Positions 43,497 to 52,700 of a DNA stretch of 64,000 nucleotides are shown here, in pieces; the stretch's first letter is position 1; every line of letters starts with the position of its first letter. Both the position numbers and the translations under genes were made by a program. The notes beneath the pieces are model-generated. The model did not search any database. It was not told where the DNA came from and saw only the letters and a list, made by a program, of their open reading frames with translations. Source of the DNA: an uncultured Rikenellaceae bacterium (GTDB lineage: Bacteria; Bacteroidota; Bacteroidia; Bacteroidales; Rikenellaceae); NCBI GenBank assembly GCA_944415565.1, contig CALYBQ010000012.1, positions 1-64,000 of the forward strand, given 5' to 3'.

Positions 43497-44825
43497 TTAC
43501 TCCACATTCGGAGATATTTCGTCCTGAATGAGCTTTTCGCCATCTTCTTCCGAGGCGCGAGCTGCGGCCACTATTTTCGGCGGCAACGCTTTAGACGCCT
43601 TCACCCCGAGTTTACGCAGTTTTTCTGTACGCCCGACAAGATTGCCCGGCCCTTCGGACAACTGCTTCATGGCTTTATCGTAGCTCGCCGATGCCGAATT
43701 CAGCCCTTTGCCCACACTTTCGAGAGTCTCGACAAATCCAACGAACTTGTCATACAGTTTAGCACCCTCCTCGGCTATCTCAAGCGCATGACGGCTCTGG
43801 TCGTCACGCTTCCAAAGGTCGTCCACGATCTTCAACAGAGCGAACAAGTTAGTCGGACTGCTTATTATGACTTTCTTACGATAGGCGTCATTCCATATCG
43901 TGCTGTCGTTCTGAAGGGCGGCAAGGAAAGCCGGCTCGTTAGGCACGAACATTATGACGAAATCCGGCGACTCCACAAGCTCCTGATAACGTTTCGACCC
44001 AAGTTCATCCACATGCTTGCGGACCGAACGCGCATGGTCGGCCATCAGCCGTTTGCGTTCGTCGGCGCTTTCGCACTCGCAATAATTAACATATGCCGTA
44101 AGAGACACTTTAGAATCTATAATGACGCGCTTGTTGTCCGGCAGACGCAGTATCACATCAGGACGTTGCTGCTCGCCATCGGCATTACGGATGCTCTCCT
44201 GCGTGGTATAATGTATGCCCTTTTCGAGGTTCGAACTTTCGAGTATCGTTTCGAGTATCATCTCTCCCCAGTCGCCCTGCACCTTAGAATTGCCCTTGAG
44301 CGCGTTAGTCAGGTTGGTTGTCTCCTCCGTGATTTTTCTGTTCAACTCCTGCAAGTTGCGTATCTCGTTCTTGAGTGCGCCGCGCTGCTGATTCTCGTCG
44401 GCATATATCTTCTCTACCCTCTCCTTGAACTCCCCGATGCTGTCGCGGAACGGTTTGAGTATGGAATCCATCGCCTCCTTGTTCGTCGTCTTGAACTGTT
44501 TCGACTTTTCTTCGAGAATTTCGTTTGCCAGATTGCGGAACTCCAAACGGAACGAAGCCTGTATCTTCTCCAATTCCTCTTTGTCGCGCCGTGCCTGTTC
44601 GGATAGCGTCTCAATACGCGCCTGAGCGCGCGCGTAATCGGCGCTAAGCCCCGCAACTATCTCGGTCTTGGCCTGCAAATCGTCAGTTGCGCGCGCCAGC
44701 ACCGATTCCGTAACCTCAAGTTTCGCACTCACATCGGCTTCGCGCCGACGGCTCGAAAAAAGCATCGCCGCCAATGCCACACACCCAACGGCGAGCAATA
44801 CGCATATAATATAAATCGCAATCAT
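43497..44825 (-). CDS. rmuC: DNA recombination protein RmuC
   Basis: A 442-aa protein. One N-terminal membrane segment (about 3-22) is followed by a long coiled coil (~30-170) and the RmuC nuclease-like domain: GDWGEMILETILESSNLEKG and KRVIIDSKVSLTAYVNY. E. coli RmuC limits sequence inversions at short repeats; biochemical activity is uncertain. Start 44825 was chosen because the upstream in-frame TTG lies in the -7 box. The ATG is 6 bases past the box, so the mRNA may be leaderless. Confidence 0.9.
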   Translation of the reverse strand: MIAIYIICVLLAVGCVALAAMLFSSRRREADVSAKLEVTESVLARATDDLQAKTEIVAGLSADYARAQARIETLSEQARRDKEELEKIQASFRLEFRNLANEILEEKSKQFKTTNKEAMDSILKPFRDSIGEFKERVEKIYADENQQRGALKNEIRNLQELNRKITEETTNLTNALKGNSKVQGDWGEMILETILESSNLEKGIHYTTQESIRNADGEQQRPDVILRLPDNKRVIIDSKVSLTAYVNYCECESADERKRLMADHARSVRKHVDELGSKRYQELVESPDFVIMFVPNEPAFLAALQNDSTIWNDAYRKKVIISSPTNLFALLKIVDDLWKRDDQSRHALEIAEEGAKLYDKFVGFVETLESVGKGLNSASASYDKAMKQLSEGPGNLVGRTEKLRKLGVKASKALPPKIVAAARASEEDGEKLIQDEISPNVE

Positions 44826-44831
44826 AATCGT

Positions 44832-44839
44832 CAAAGATA
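44832..44839 (-). promoter_or_regulatory. -7 promoter element of rmuC
   Basis: TATCTTTG on the minus strand, with 6 bases between its G and the ATG at 44825. Confidence 0.6.
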
Positions 44840-44980
44840 ATAAGGCCCGGACAAAACCGAAAATCCATCATCCGCATCACATCCCGTATAGCGGGGGAAA
44901 TCCGCCAACCGAATACGTTTTCCTCAGCGAACCGCCTGCGTTTGCCATCAAACGCGCCCTATATTCTTCAAAAGTAGGCA

Positions 44981-44996
44981 AATTTTCGCGAAAATT
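44981..44996. promoter_or_regulatory. 16-bp perfect palindrome overlapping the rpe promoter
   Basis: AATTTTCGCGAAAATT is self-complementary over all 16 bases and lies 4 bases before the rpe -7 box, between the -33 and -7 positions. This is a classic place for a dimeric repressor operator. The binding protein is unknown. Confidence 0.45.
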
Positions 44997-45000
44997 GACG

Positions 45001-45008
45001 TACATTTG
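45001..45008 (+). promoter_or_regulatory. -7 promoter element of rpe
   Basis: TACATTTG, 24 bases before the ATG at 45033. Confidence 0.65.
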
Positions 45009-45032
45009 CATTGTTTAGAAAAAATCTACCCA

Positions 45033-45683
45033 ATGGCGAAAATTATTTCCCCTTCGATGCTTTCGGCCGACTTCGGCCACCTCGACCGCGACACCCGCAT
45101 GATTGACGAAAGTGCGGCCGAGTGGGTACACATAGACGTTATGGATGGCGTGTTCGTCCCCAACATATCGTTCGGATTTCCGGTACTGAAAGCTATCCGC
45201 AAGGCTACCGACAAATTCCTCGACGTACACCTGATGATAGTCGAACCGATGAAATATGCCAAGCGTTTCGCCGAAGCCGGAGTTCAACTCGTGACGATAC
45301 ACTACGAAGCCGTGGACGACGTCCGAAAAGCCCTCGAAGAGATACGTTCCTACGGAGTGATGGCGGGAGTATCCATCAAACCGGCCACGCCGGTAAGCGT
45401 ACTCGAAGAGATACTCGACGTAGCCGACCTCGTGCTGATAATGAGTGTTGAACCGGGATTCGGCGGACAGAGCTTTATAGAAGGCTCTGCGGAGAAAGCA
45501 TCCGAACTCAAAGCGATGATCGACAGGGCAGGGACAAAAACGCTTATCGAAATGGACGGTGGAATAAGTGCCGCCAATTCGGGGATGCTCTTCGCCGCAG
45601 GGTGCGACGCGTTGGTAGCGGGAAGCGCCGTATTCGGAGCCCAAGATCCGAAGGCGGAAATAGTAAAAATGTTGAATTCGTAA
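45033..45683 (+). CDS. rpe: Ribulose-phosphate 3-epimerase
   Basis: A 216-aa TIM barrel. Signatures include SPSMLSADFGHL, HIDVMDGVFVPNISFG (metal His and Asp), HLMIVEP and VEPGFGGQSFI. It interconverts ribulose 5-phosphate and xylulose 5-phosphate in the pentose phosphate pathway. The start was placed at 45033 because the earlier in-frame codon lies next to the promoter box. A 16-bp palindrome overlaps its promoter. Confidence 0.96.
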   Translation: MAKIISPSMLSADFGHLDRDTRMIDESAAEWVHIDVMDGVFVPNISFGFPVLKAIRKATDKFLDVHLMIVEPMKYAKRFAEAGVQLVTIHYEAVDDVRKALEEIRSYGVMAGVSIKPATPVSVLEEILDVADLVLIMSVEPGFGGQSFIEGSAEKASELKAMIDRAGTKTLIEMDGGISAANSGMLFAAGCDALVAGSAVFGAQDPKAEIVKMLNS

Positions 45684-46059
45684 CGACGGATTCCTTCACC
45701 GAGAGGTATCGACGTCATTGTGCGCCACACTCGCTATCAGACACCGGATAGTGAACATAAAAGAGAGCACCAAAGAGCTAAAATAGGTCAGAGCAACAGA
45801 CACGCGACATGCAAGACAAGTTCTGCCGAATGTTGCCGCCGACCGAGCATACACGGCAATAAATTATTCGTAACACCTTTAAAACGTTCGAAGGAGTGAA
45901 ACTCTGTATCTGACATAGCCCGGGGAGGCGGGAGCGCGACTCAAGTATCACGGTCCGGGCAGGATCGACGAATGCGGCACATTGCCGGATACCGGCGGCA
46001 TACCCCGATAACGGTATGTAAATATCAGATAAAAAAACGTTTTTAAAGACCTGACACAA
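45684..46059 (+). other. Long leader region upstream of the ABC-F gene, about 376 bases
   Basis: No gene longer than a few codons is credible. A 17-codon frame runs from ATG 45809 to TAA 45862. Two small hairpins lie in tandem near the gene: GCCGG-ATA-CCGGC (45984-45996) and CATACC/GGTATG (45999-46018), then AAAAACGTTTTT (46033-46044). No exact -7 box is seen. It might be an attenuator leader; this is unproven. Confidence 0.35.
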
Positions 46060-48003
46060 ATGATTTCCATAGATAATTTAACTGTAAGTTTCGGAGGCTG
46101 GGACCTCTTCAAAGATATTTCCTTTCTCGTCAACCCAAAGGACCGCATCGGTCTCGTGGGCAAGAACGGAGCGGGAAAGACCACGTTGCTCAAAGTCCTC
46201 ACGGGGGATCAACCTCCCACGAGCGGCGCCGTCAGCAAGAATCCCGACGTAACGCTCGGTTATCTCCCGCAGCACATGAAAGTTGCGGACACCACCACTC
46301 TGTACGAAGAGACGGCAAAGGCGTTCGATGAGATACTTAGCCTTGAGAAAGAGATAGACCGGATCACAGAAGAGATCAGCACGCGCACCGACTACGAAAG
46401 CGATACGTACGAAAAACTCATACACCGGCTCAACGACGCCTCCGACCGTTTCCACATGCTCGGCGGCGACAACCGCGAAGCCGAGATAGAGAAAACGCTG
46501 CTTGGTTTAGGGTTCAAGCGCGAAGATTTCGGCCGGCTCACCCGCGAATTCAGCGGCGGGTGGCGTATGCGTATCGAGTTGGCCAAACTGTTGTTGCGCC
46601 GGCCGAGCGTCTTCCTGCTCGACGAGCCGACCAACCATCTCGACATAGAGAGTATCCAGTGGCTCGAAGGCTACCTCAAAGATTACAACGGAGCTGTCGT
46701 GCTCATCTCTCACGACCGGGCATTCCTCGACAACGTGACCAACCGCACGGTAGAAATATCGCTCGGCAAAATATACGACTACAAAGCCTCGTACAGCAAA
46801 TACGTGGAGTTGCGTAAGGAGCGCCGAGAACAGCAGATGGCAGCATACGCCAATCAGCAGAGGCTCATAGAGAAAACGGAGGAGTTCATCGAGAAATTCC
46901 GTTACAAACCTACGAAATCGAATCAGGTGCAGTCGCGTGTGAAGCAGCTCGAAAAGCTCGAACGCATAGAGGTTGACGAGGAGGATACGGCAGCAATGCA
47001 CATCAAGTTTCCGCCGGCCCCGCGCTCAGGTCAGATAGTCGCGGAAGTGAAGGAGGTCGGCAAGAGTTTCGGTGAGAAACACGTATTCTCCGGGGCAGAC
47101 TTCGTGATAGAACGCGGAGAGAAGATAGCGTTGGTGGGCCGCAACGGAGAGGGCAAAACCACTTTCGCCCGAATGCTGATAGGCGAACTCGAAGTGACCG
47201 AAGGGACGCTAAGGGTCGGTCACAATGTCAACATAGGCTACTACGCCCAAAATCAGGACGAAGTAATGGACGGGACGCTCTCGGTGTACGACACGCTCGA
47301 CAAAGTGGCCGTCGGCGACATCCGTACACGCCTGCGGGACATACTCGGGGCATTCCTATTCCGCGGCGAAGACATAGACAAGAAGGTGCGCGTACTCTCC
47401 GGAGGCGAACGTGCGCGGCTGGCGATGGCTAAGATGATGCTCGAACCACATAACCTGTTGGTGATGGACGAACCCACGAACCACATGGACATGCGCTCGA
47501 AAGATATACTGAAAAGTGCCCTGCAAAAATATGACGGCACATTGGTAGTGGTATCGCACGACCGCGAGTTCCTCGACGGGCTGGTCAACAAAGTATATGA
47601 ATTTCGTGACGGCGGCGTCAAGGAGTATCTCGGCGGCATATGGTATTTCCTCGAAAAACGCAAATTGGAGAATCTGCGCGAGGTGGAGGCCAAAAAAGTC
47701 GAGGACAAGAAAGTGGAGGAAGCCGCCAAGCCTGCCGTATCGGGCAAGGAGGATTACGCACGCAAGAAGGAGAACGAACGGATGTTCCGCAAGGTCCGTA
47801 CTGCCATCGAACGCGCCGAGAGCGAAATATCCAAACTCGAAGCCGAAATCGCAGGCTGGAACAAACGCATGGCGGCCATGGAGGTAGACCTCTCCGACCC
47901 TGCTGTATTCGGACAATACAACGAACTGAAACAGAAACTCGACTCGAAAATGCACGAGTGGGAACAGCATAATTACGAACTGGAACTCTTAAGCGAGGAA
48001 TAA
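46060..48003 (+). CDS. ABC-F family ATPase
   Basis: A 647-aa soluble protein with two ABC domains. Domain 1 has Walker A GKNGAGKTTLL and LSGG-like FSGGWRMRIELAK; domain 2 has GRNGEGKTTFA and LSGGERARLAM, each with LLDEPTNHLD/MDEPTNHMD Walker B. The linker between them is long and charged, as in translation factors of this family, and a coiled-coil C-terminus (about 560-647) suggests a Uup-like or YdiF-like member. It acts on the ribosome, not as a transporter. rlmB follows after 3 bases. Confidence 0.93.
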   Translation: MISIDNLTVSFGGWDLFKDISFLVNPKDRIGLVGKNGAGKTTLLKVLTGDQPPTSGAVSKNPDVTLGYLPQHMKVADTTTLYEETAKAFDEILSLEKEIDRITEEISTRTDYESDTYEKLIHRLNDASDRFHMLGGDNREAEIEKTLLGLGFKREDFGRLTREFSGGWRMRIELAKLLLRRPSVFLLDEPTNHLDIESIQWLEGYLKDYNGAVVLISHDRAFLDNVTNRTVEISLGKIYDYKASYSKYVELRKERREQQMAAYANQQRLIEKTEEFIEKFRYKPTKSNQVQSRVKQLEKLERIEVDEEDTAAMHIKFPPAPRSGQIVAEVKEVGKSFGEKHVFSGADFVIERGEKIALVGRNGEGKTTFARMLIGELEVTEGTLRVGHNVNIGYYAQNQDEVMDGTLSVYDTLDKVAVGDIRTRLRDILGAFLFRGEDIDKKVRVLSGGERARLAMAKMMLEPHNLLVMDEPTNHMDMRSKDILKSALQKYDGTLVVVSHDREFLDGLVNKVYEFRDGGVKEYLGGIWYFLEKRKLENLREVEAKKVEDKKVEEAAKPAVSGKEDYARKKENERMFRKVRTAIERAESEISKLEAEIAGWNKRMAAMEVDLSDPAVFGQYNELKQKLDSKMHEWEQHNYELELLSEE

Positions 48004-48006
48004 ACA

Positions 48007-48741
48007 ATGGAAAATACCGTTTTCGGCATCAGGCCCGTCCTTGAAGCGATAGAATCTGGACGCACGATAGAACGCGTCTACATAAAGAAAGACGCTGACG
48101 GGCAGCTCATCTCCGAACTGCGCGAGATAATACGCCGCAAGAAAATCCGGACACAAGAGGTCCCGGTCGAAAAGCTCAACCGACTCGTCAAGGGTAACCA
48201 CCAAGGAGTCGTCGCCCAAATGTCGGCCATAGAGTACGCCGAGTTGCTGGACATCATCGAGAACATCTCCCCGGATGAGACTCCGTTGCTCGTAATCTTC
48301 GACGGCGTGACCGACGTGCGTAATTTCGGAGCCATTGCCCGAAGCGCCGAATGTGCCGGAGCACACGGTCTCATCGTCCCGATAAAGAACGCAGCACCGG
48401 TAAACGCCGACGCTATAAAAACCTCGGCAGGAGCCCTTTACCGCATTCCGGTATGCCGCGTAGGCAGTATACGCAACACGATAAAGACACTTCAGGCCGA
48501 AGGCATGCAGGTTGTGGCAGCAAGTGAAAAGAGCCGCAAGATCATATACGACGCCGATTTCAGCAAGCCGACCGTGCTCGTCATGGGAAGCGAGGACGTG
48601 GGCATCTCGAAAGAGGTTCTCAAAATATGCGACGAGCAACTAGCTATACCCATAGTCGGCGAGATCGAATCACTCAACGTATCGGCCGCAGCTGCGGTAA
48701 TGCTGTTCGAGGTCGTAAGGCAAAGGATAAGCGAACTGTAA
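48007..48741 (+). CDS. rlmB: 23S rRNA 2'-O-ribose methyltransferase, RlmB/TrmH family
   Basis: A 244-aa SPOUT methyltransferase. An N-terminal L30-like substrate-binding domain (GIRPVLEAIESGRTIERVYI) precedes the catalytic knot: LVIFDGVTDVRNFGAIARSA, VMGSEDVGIS and SLNVSAAAAVMLFE. RlmB makes Gm2251 in 23S rRNA. Members of the family are hard to separate, so the exact site is inferred. It lies 3 bases after the ABC-F gene. Confidence 0.88.
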   Translation: MENTVFGIRPVLEAIESGRTIERVYIKKDADGQLISELREIIRRKKIRTQEVPVEKLNRLVKGNHQGVVAQMSAIEYAELLDIIENISPDETPLLVIFDGVTDVRNFGAIARSAECAGAHGLIVPIKNAAPVNADAIKTSAGALYRIPVCRVGSIRNTIKTLQAEGMQVVAASEKSRKIIYDADFSKPTVLVMGSEDVGISKEVLKICDEQLAIPIVGEIESLNVSAAAAVMLFEVVRQRISEL

Positions 48742-48868
48742 GCCCATACCGGCGGATAGTACTCGAAGCAGAAAACACAATTTACACGATTTCGGCCTCG
48801 CATGATGTTCGCCATGACAATGCCTAAAATAGATTACGCAGGACAAAGGAGATAACCTCAGAAATTAT

Positions 48869-48876
48869 TATTTTTG
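48869..48876 (+). promoter_or_regulatory. -7 promoter element of the argE-argH pair
   Basis: TATTTTTG, with 6 bases between its G and the ATG at 48883, so the transcript may begin at the start codon. Confidence 0.6.
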
Positions 48877-48882
48877 ACCACC

Positions 48883-49956
48883 ATGCCGCACGAAAAACTA
48901 TATAGCAATGCTGTCGAATTGCTGAAAAAGCTGATCGCCACACCATCCGTCAGCAGGGATGAGGCGGCGACGGCTGCAATACTCGAACAGTTCCTAAGGG
49001 ACAGCGGAGTGCTGGACGTGCAACGGCTGCACAACAACGTATGGGCACGCAACCGGCATTTCGATCCGGCCAAGCCTACCATCCTGCTCAACTCCCATCA
49101 CGACACGGTAAAACCTAATCCCGGCTACACTCGCAATCCTTTCGCAGCGGACATCGAGAACGGCAAATTATACGGACTGGGTAGTAACGATGCCGGAGCA
49201 AGTGCGGTCTCGCTTATGGCCGCGTTTCTCCACTTTTATGAAGCAAGCGACCTCTGCTACAACCTGATAATAGCCATCACGGCCGAAGAAGAGGTTGGCG
49301 GCGCGAACGGAATAGAATCGCTTCTACCGCACCTCGGCAAGATAGATTTCGCGATAGTCGGAGAACCGACCGGCATGCAGATGGCGATAGCCGAACGCGG
49401 ATTGGTCGTACTCGACTGCGTAGCCCTCGGCAAATCGGGGCACGCCGCCAGAAATGAGGGCGACAACGCCATCTACAAGGCGATGAAGGATATAGAATGG
49501 TTCCGAACGTTCCGATTTCCCAAAGAGAGCGACTTGTTCGGCCCGGTCAAAATGAGCGTGACGATGATTTCGGCAGGCAGCCAGCACAACGTAATCCCGG
49601 CCGAATGCAAATTCACCGTAGATATCCGCGTGACCGACAGATACAGTAACGAAGAGGTAGTGGAAGAGATCAGACAGCACGTAACGTGCGACGTCACGCC
49701 GCGCTCCACACGCCTCAAACCGTCATACATATCTCCCGACCACCCCGTCGTACAGGCCGGCGCGAGCTTGGGGCTTACTACTTTCGGTTCGCCGACGACG
49801 TCGGATCAATCTCTGCTGCCGATGACATCGCTGAAAATCGGTCCCGGCGAAAGTGCGCGCTCGCACAGTGCCGACGAATACGTGGAACTCCGCGAGATAG
49901 AACAAGGTATCGCGACATACATCGCCATGCTCAGCAAAATATTACAAAACGCATAA
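48883..49956 (+). CDS. M20 family deacylase, ArgE-like (arginine synthesis)
   Basis: A 357-aa zinc peptidase-family enzyme. The metal site shows NSHHDTVKP (His and Asp), LGSNDAG (bridging Asp) and AEEEVGG (catalytic Glu and ligand). It lies 12 bases before argH, so it belongs to arginine synthesis. In some Bacteroidota (Bacteroides fragilis) the pathway runs through N-acylated citrulline, so the substrate here could be N-acetyl- or N-succinylcitrulline as well as acetylornithine. The start follows the promoter box. Confidence 0.88.
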   Translation: MPHEKLYSNAVELLKKLIATPSVSRDEAATAAILEQFLRDSGVLDVQRLHNNVWARNRHFDPAKPTILLNSHHDTVKPNPGYTRNPFAADIENGKLYGLGSNDAGASAVSLMAAFLHFYEASDLCYNLIIAITAEEEVGGANGIESLLPHLGKIDFAIVGEPTGMQMAIAERGLVVLDCVALGKSGHAARNEGDNAIYKAMKDIEWFRTFRFPKESDLFGPVKMSVTMISAGSQHNVIPAECKFTVDIRVTDRYSNEEVVEEIRQHVTCDVTPRSTRLKPSYISPDHPVVQAGASLGLTTFGSPTTSDQSLLPMTSLKIGPGESARSHSADEYVELREIEQGIATYIAMLSKILQNA

Positions 49957-49968
49957 AAACATACGATA

Positions 49969-51303
49969 ATGGCTAAACTCTGGCAAAAGAATACGGACGC
50001 CGACCAAGCCGTCGACAAATATACGGTCGGCCGCGACCGTGAAATGGACATGTACCTCGCCGAAGCCGACGTGCTCGGATCGTTGGCTCATACGCGCATG
50101 CTCGAATCCATCGGGCTACTATCGGCCGAAGAACTGACCGAAGTACAGGCAGAACTCAAAAACATATACAGGGAGATCAAGTCAGGCGATTTCCGCATCG
50201 AGGACGGGGTGGAAGACGTCCATTCTCAAATCGAATTCCTGCTCACCCAGCGCATCGGCGACGTGGGCAAAAAAATACACAGCGGCCGCTCGCGCAACGA
50301 CCAAGTGCTCGTCGATCTGCGTATATACCTCCGCCGCAAAATATCGGAGATATGCCATGACATGCAGGAGCTTTTCAAAACCCTGCAAGAGCTGTCGGAA
50401 AGATACAAAGATATACTGATGCCGGGCTACACGCACCTGCAAGTGGCAATGCCGTCATCGTTCGGGCTATGGTTCGGCGCATACGCAGAATCGCTCGTGG
50501 ACGATATGCAGATGATGCTCGCCGCCTATAAAGTGACGAACCGCAACCCGCTCGGGTCGGCCGCAGGCTATGGCTCGTCATTCCCGCTGAACCGCACCAT
50601 GACTACGGAGTTGTTGGGCTTCGACTCGCCGGCATACAACGTGGTATACGCACAGATGGGGCGCGGAAAGACGGAACGCATAGTGGCGCAGGCCGTGTCG
50701 TCGGTAGCCGCCACACTTGCGAGATTGGCGATGGACAACACCATGTTCCTCAACCAGAATTTCAATTTCATATCGTACCCACCCGAACTGACTACCGGAT
50801 CGAGCATCATGCCGCACAAGAAGAACCCCGACGTATGGGAGATCATGCGCGGAAAGTGCAATATAATACAGGCATTGCCAAACCAAATAACAATGCTGAC
50901 GACCAACCTGCCGTTGGGGTACAACCGCGACCTGCAACTGCTCAAGGAGGCGTTGTTCCCGGCACTCGACGACATCTCGCAGTCGCTTCGAATGGCGAAA
51001 TATATGCTGGAACACATCTCGGTACGCGATAACATTCTGGAGGCTAAAATGTACGACTATATCTTCAGCGTAGACAGCGTAAACAAACTCGCGCTTGAAG
51101 GTGTACCGTTCCGCGAAGCCTACAAACAGGTAGGTCTGGCAATAGAACGCGGGGAATTCGTTCCCGAACGTAACGTCAAACATTCGCACGAAGGCAGTAT
51201 CGGCAACCTGTGCAATGACCGTATCGCCAGCCTCATGGCCAAGATAATCGACGAATTCGAGTTCGGAAAGGTCGATAAAGCCGAAAGCGAACTGGTAAAA
51301 TAG
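49969..51303 (+). CDS. argH: Argininosuccinate lyase
   Basis: A 444-aa member of the fumarase/aspartase superfamily. The signature GSSIMPHKKNPDV is intact, HSGRSRNDQV lies near residue 105 and the C-terminal part is helical. It cleaves argininosuccinate into arginine and fumarate, the last step of arginine synthesis. It is co-transcribed with the deacylase gene and followed by a strong terminator. Confidence 0.96.
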   Translation: MAKLWQKNTDADQAVDKYTVGRDREMDMYLAEADVLGSLAHTRMLESIGLLSAEELTEVQAELKNIYREIKSGDFRIEDGVEDVHSQIEFLLTQRIGDVGKKIHSGRSRNDQVLVDLRIYLRRKISEICHDMQELFKTLQELSERYKDILMPGYTHLQVAMPSSFGLWFGAYAESLVDDMQMMLAAYKVTNRNPLGSAAGYGSSFPLNRTMTTELLGFDSPAYNVVYAQMGRGKTERIVAQAVSSVAATLARLAMDNTMFLNQNFNFISYPPELTTGSSIMPHKKNPDVWEIMRGKCNIIQALPNQITMLTTNLPLGYNRDLQLLKEALFPALDDISQSLRMAKYMLEHISVRDNILEAKMYDYIFSVDSVNKLALEGVPFREAYKQVGLAIERGEFVPERNVKHSHEGSIGNLCNDRIASLMAKIIDEFEFGKVDKAESELVK

Positions 51304-51305
51304 CG

Positions 51306-51334
51306 ATAAACGGCCTTAAAACAAGGCCGTTTAT
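51306..51334 (+). terminator. Terminator of argE-argH
   Basis: ATAAACGGCCTT (51306-51317) pairs with AAGGCCGTTTAT (51323-51334) across a 5-base loop, followed by ATTTTC. Confidence 0.85.
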
Positions 51335-51366
51335 ATTTTCTCCACACTAACACTGTAACAAGTGAT

Positions 51367-52074
51367 ATGGCGACCGTAATCAAGCATCAGGAACTCGGCG
51401 AGATAACCGTATCGAGAACGAGGCGGGCACGGCGCATAACCCTGTCGGTGCGTCCGCCAGACATAATACACCTATCCATACCGTTATGGGTATCCACCGG
51501 AGAGGCGCTGCGGTTCGTCGATTCCAAAGTCGACTGGGTACGGGCAGCCATCACAAAATATGCAGAGCGGCATCCCGCCCAAATAATAGAAATGCCATAC
51601 TCCACTCGGAAGCACCATCTCGAACTATACCCTCAGGACACAGAGAAGATAACCGTTTCCATACGTAATGATGCTATACAGGTCGTCTATCCCATCAATA
51701 TCGACTACAAAGCCGCACCAGTCCAAGAGGCTATAAAAAAAGGAATCGAAGAAGCATGGCGTGTCGAAGCCAAAGAATACCTGCCCGAACGGGTATCCGC
51801 ACTGGCCGAAACACACGGATTTTCCTACGGCACGGTCACCATACGCAATACAGTCAGCAAATGGGGAAGCTGTTCGGCACGCAACGACCTTTCGCTGAGT
51901 CTGCATCTGATGCGTCTGCCCGACCATCTAATAGATTATGTGCTGCTGCACGAACTTTGCCATACGGTCCATAAAAATCACGGACCGAAATTCCACAGCC
52001 TGCTTGACGAACATACGTCAGGTAATCACAAAGCCTTGAATAAAGAGTTACGCCAATTCCATACAAGGTGGTAG
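51367..52074 (+). CDS. YgjP-like zinc metallopeptidase
   Basis: A 235-aa protein of the YgjP/DUF45 metallopeptidase family. The zinc motif is HELCH (YVLLHELCHTVHKNHG), with the third ligand His a few residues on. The N-terminal half has the usual SRTRRARRITLSVRPP segment, and NTVSKWGSCS precedes the active site. E. coli YgjP is a putative protease whose targets are poorly known. The gene stands alone. Confidence 0.88.
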   Translation: MATVIKHQELGEITVSRTRRARRITLSVRPPDIIHLSIPLWVSTGEALRFVDSKVDWVRAAITKYAERHPAQIIEMPYSTRKHHLELYPQDTEKITVSIRNDAIQVVYPINIDYKAAPVQEAIKKGIEEAWRVEAKEYLPERVSALAETHGFSYGTVTIRNTVSKWGSCSARNDLSLSLHLMRLPDHLIDYVLLHELCHTVHKNHGPKFHSLLDEHTSGNHKALNKELRQFHTRW

Positions 52075-52407
52075 ACATAGCAAGAAAAAGCCAAAGAAGC
52101 CGCCTGCACTCGCATGCTACAATGCGATAGCCATACACTGCGGGCACATCAGAATATTGCCGGCAACCACATGCCGCATCGGGAATCAAGCGAACCCGTT
52201 ATAATCTCCTCATAACTACCATACGGTACAACAAGTATTCTCTACGCCATAAACCGCCAAAGACAATCATATGTCCGCGCGCATTGAGTATAGATACGCT
52301 ACAGAATATACCCCGCCGCACCAATAATTGGCAGATTCTCAATACAAGAACGTATCGACTACAATCGTCACAGCAGCATACGCCGCCATCTCCAATCCGC
52401 TTCCCGG
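52075..52407. other. Intergenic region, about 330 bases
   Basis: It lies between two convergent genes. I see no credible gene, no strong terminator and no repeat worth naming. Confidence 0.4.
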
Positions 52408-52671
52408 TTATTTATTACTTCCCGAAGCACAGGAGGCACATCCGCCCGGAGCGCACTGAGAATGGTCTCCAACGCCACCTTTACGAATATCGCACTCCTC
52501 CTCGCGCATCTGCTGGGCAGCGCATTTTATTCCGAGTTTCTGCATGTTCTCGTTCTCGGATATTTCAGATTGAATATAATGGCCCTTGACTATGATCGTA
52601 ATAGACAACCCGAGGGCGAACAAAGCCACCGCCCCGACGGTTATAAGCACGACTATCAACGTTGACGACAT
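52408..52671 (-). CDS. Small membrane protein with Cys-rich tail
   Basis: An 87-aa protein. One membrane segment (about 5-29) near the N-terminus leads to a soluble part rich in Glu and Cys (KCAAQQMREEECD), ending CAPGGCASCASG. The Cys spacing could bind a metal or act in redox chemistry. It lies 29 bases after the GH76 gene in the same direction. No named family is recognised. Confidence 0.6.
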   Translation of the reverse strand: MSSTLIVVLITVGAVALFALGLSITIIVKGHYIQSEISENENMQKLGIKCAAQQMREEECDIRKGGVGDHSQCAPGGCASCASGSNK

Positions 52672-52700
52672 ACCGCAGTCTTATATCGTTATACAAATTT

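Noticed and set aside
45778-46059. 93-codon minus-strand frame in the ABC-F leader
   Set aside because: Cys-rich random-looking composition, no start signals.
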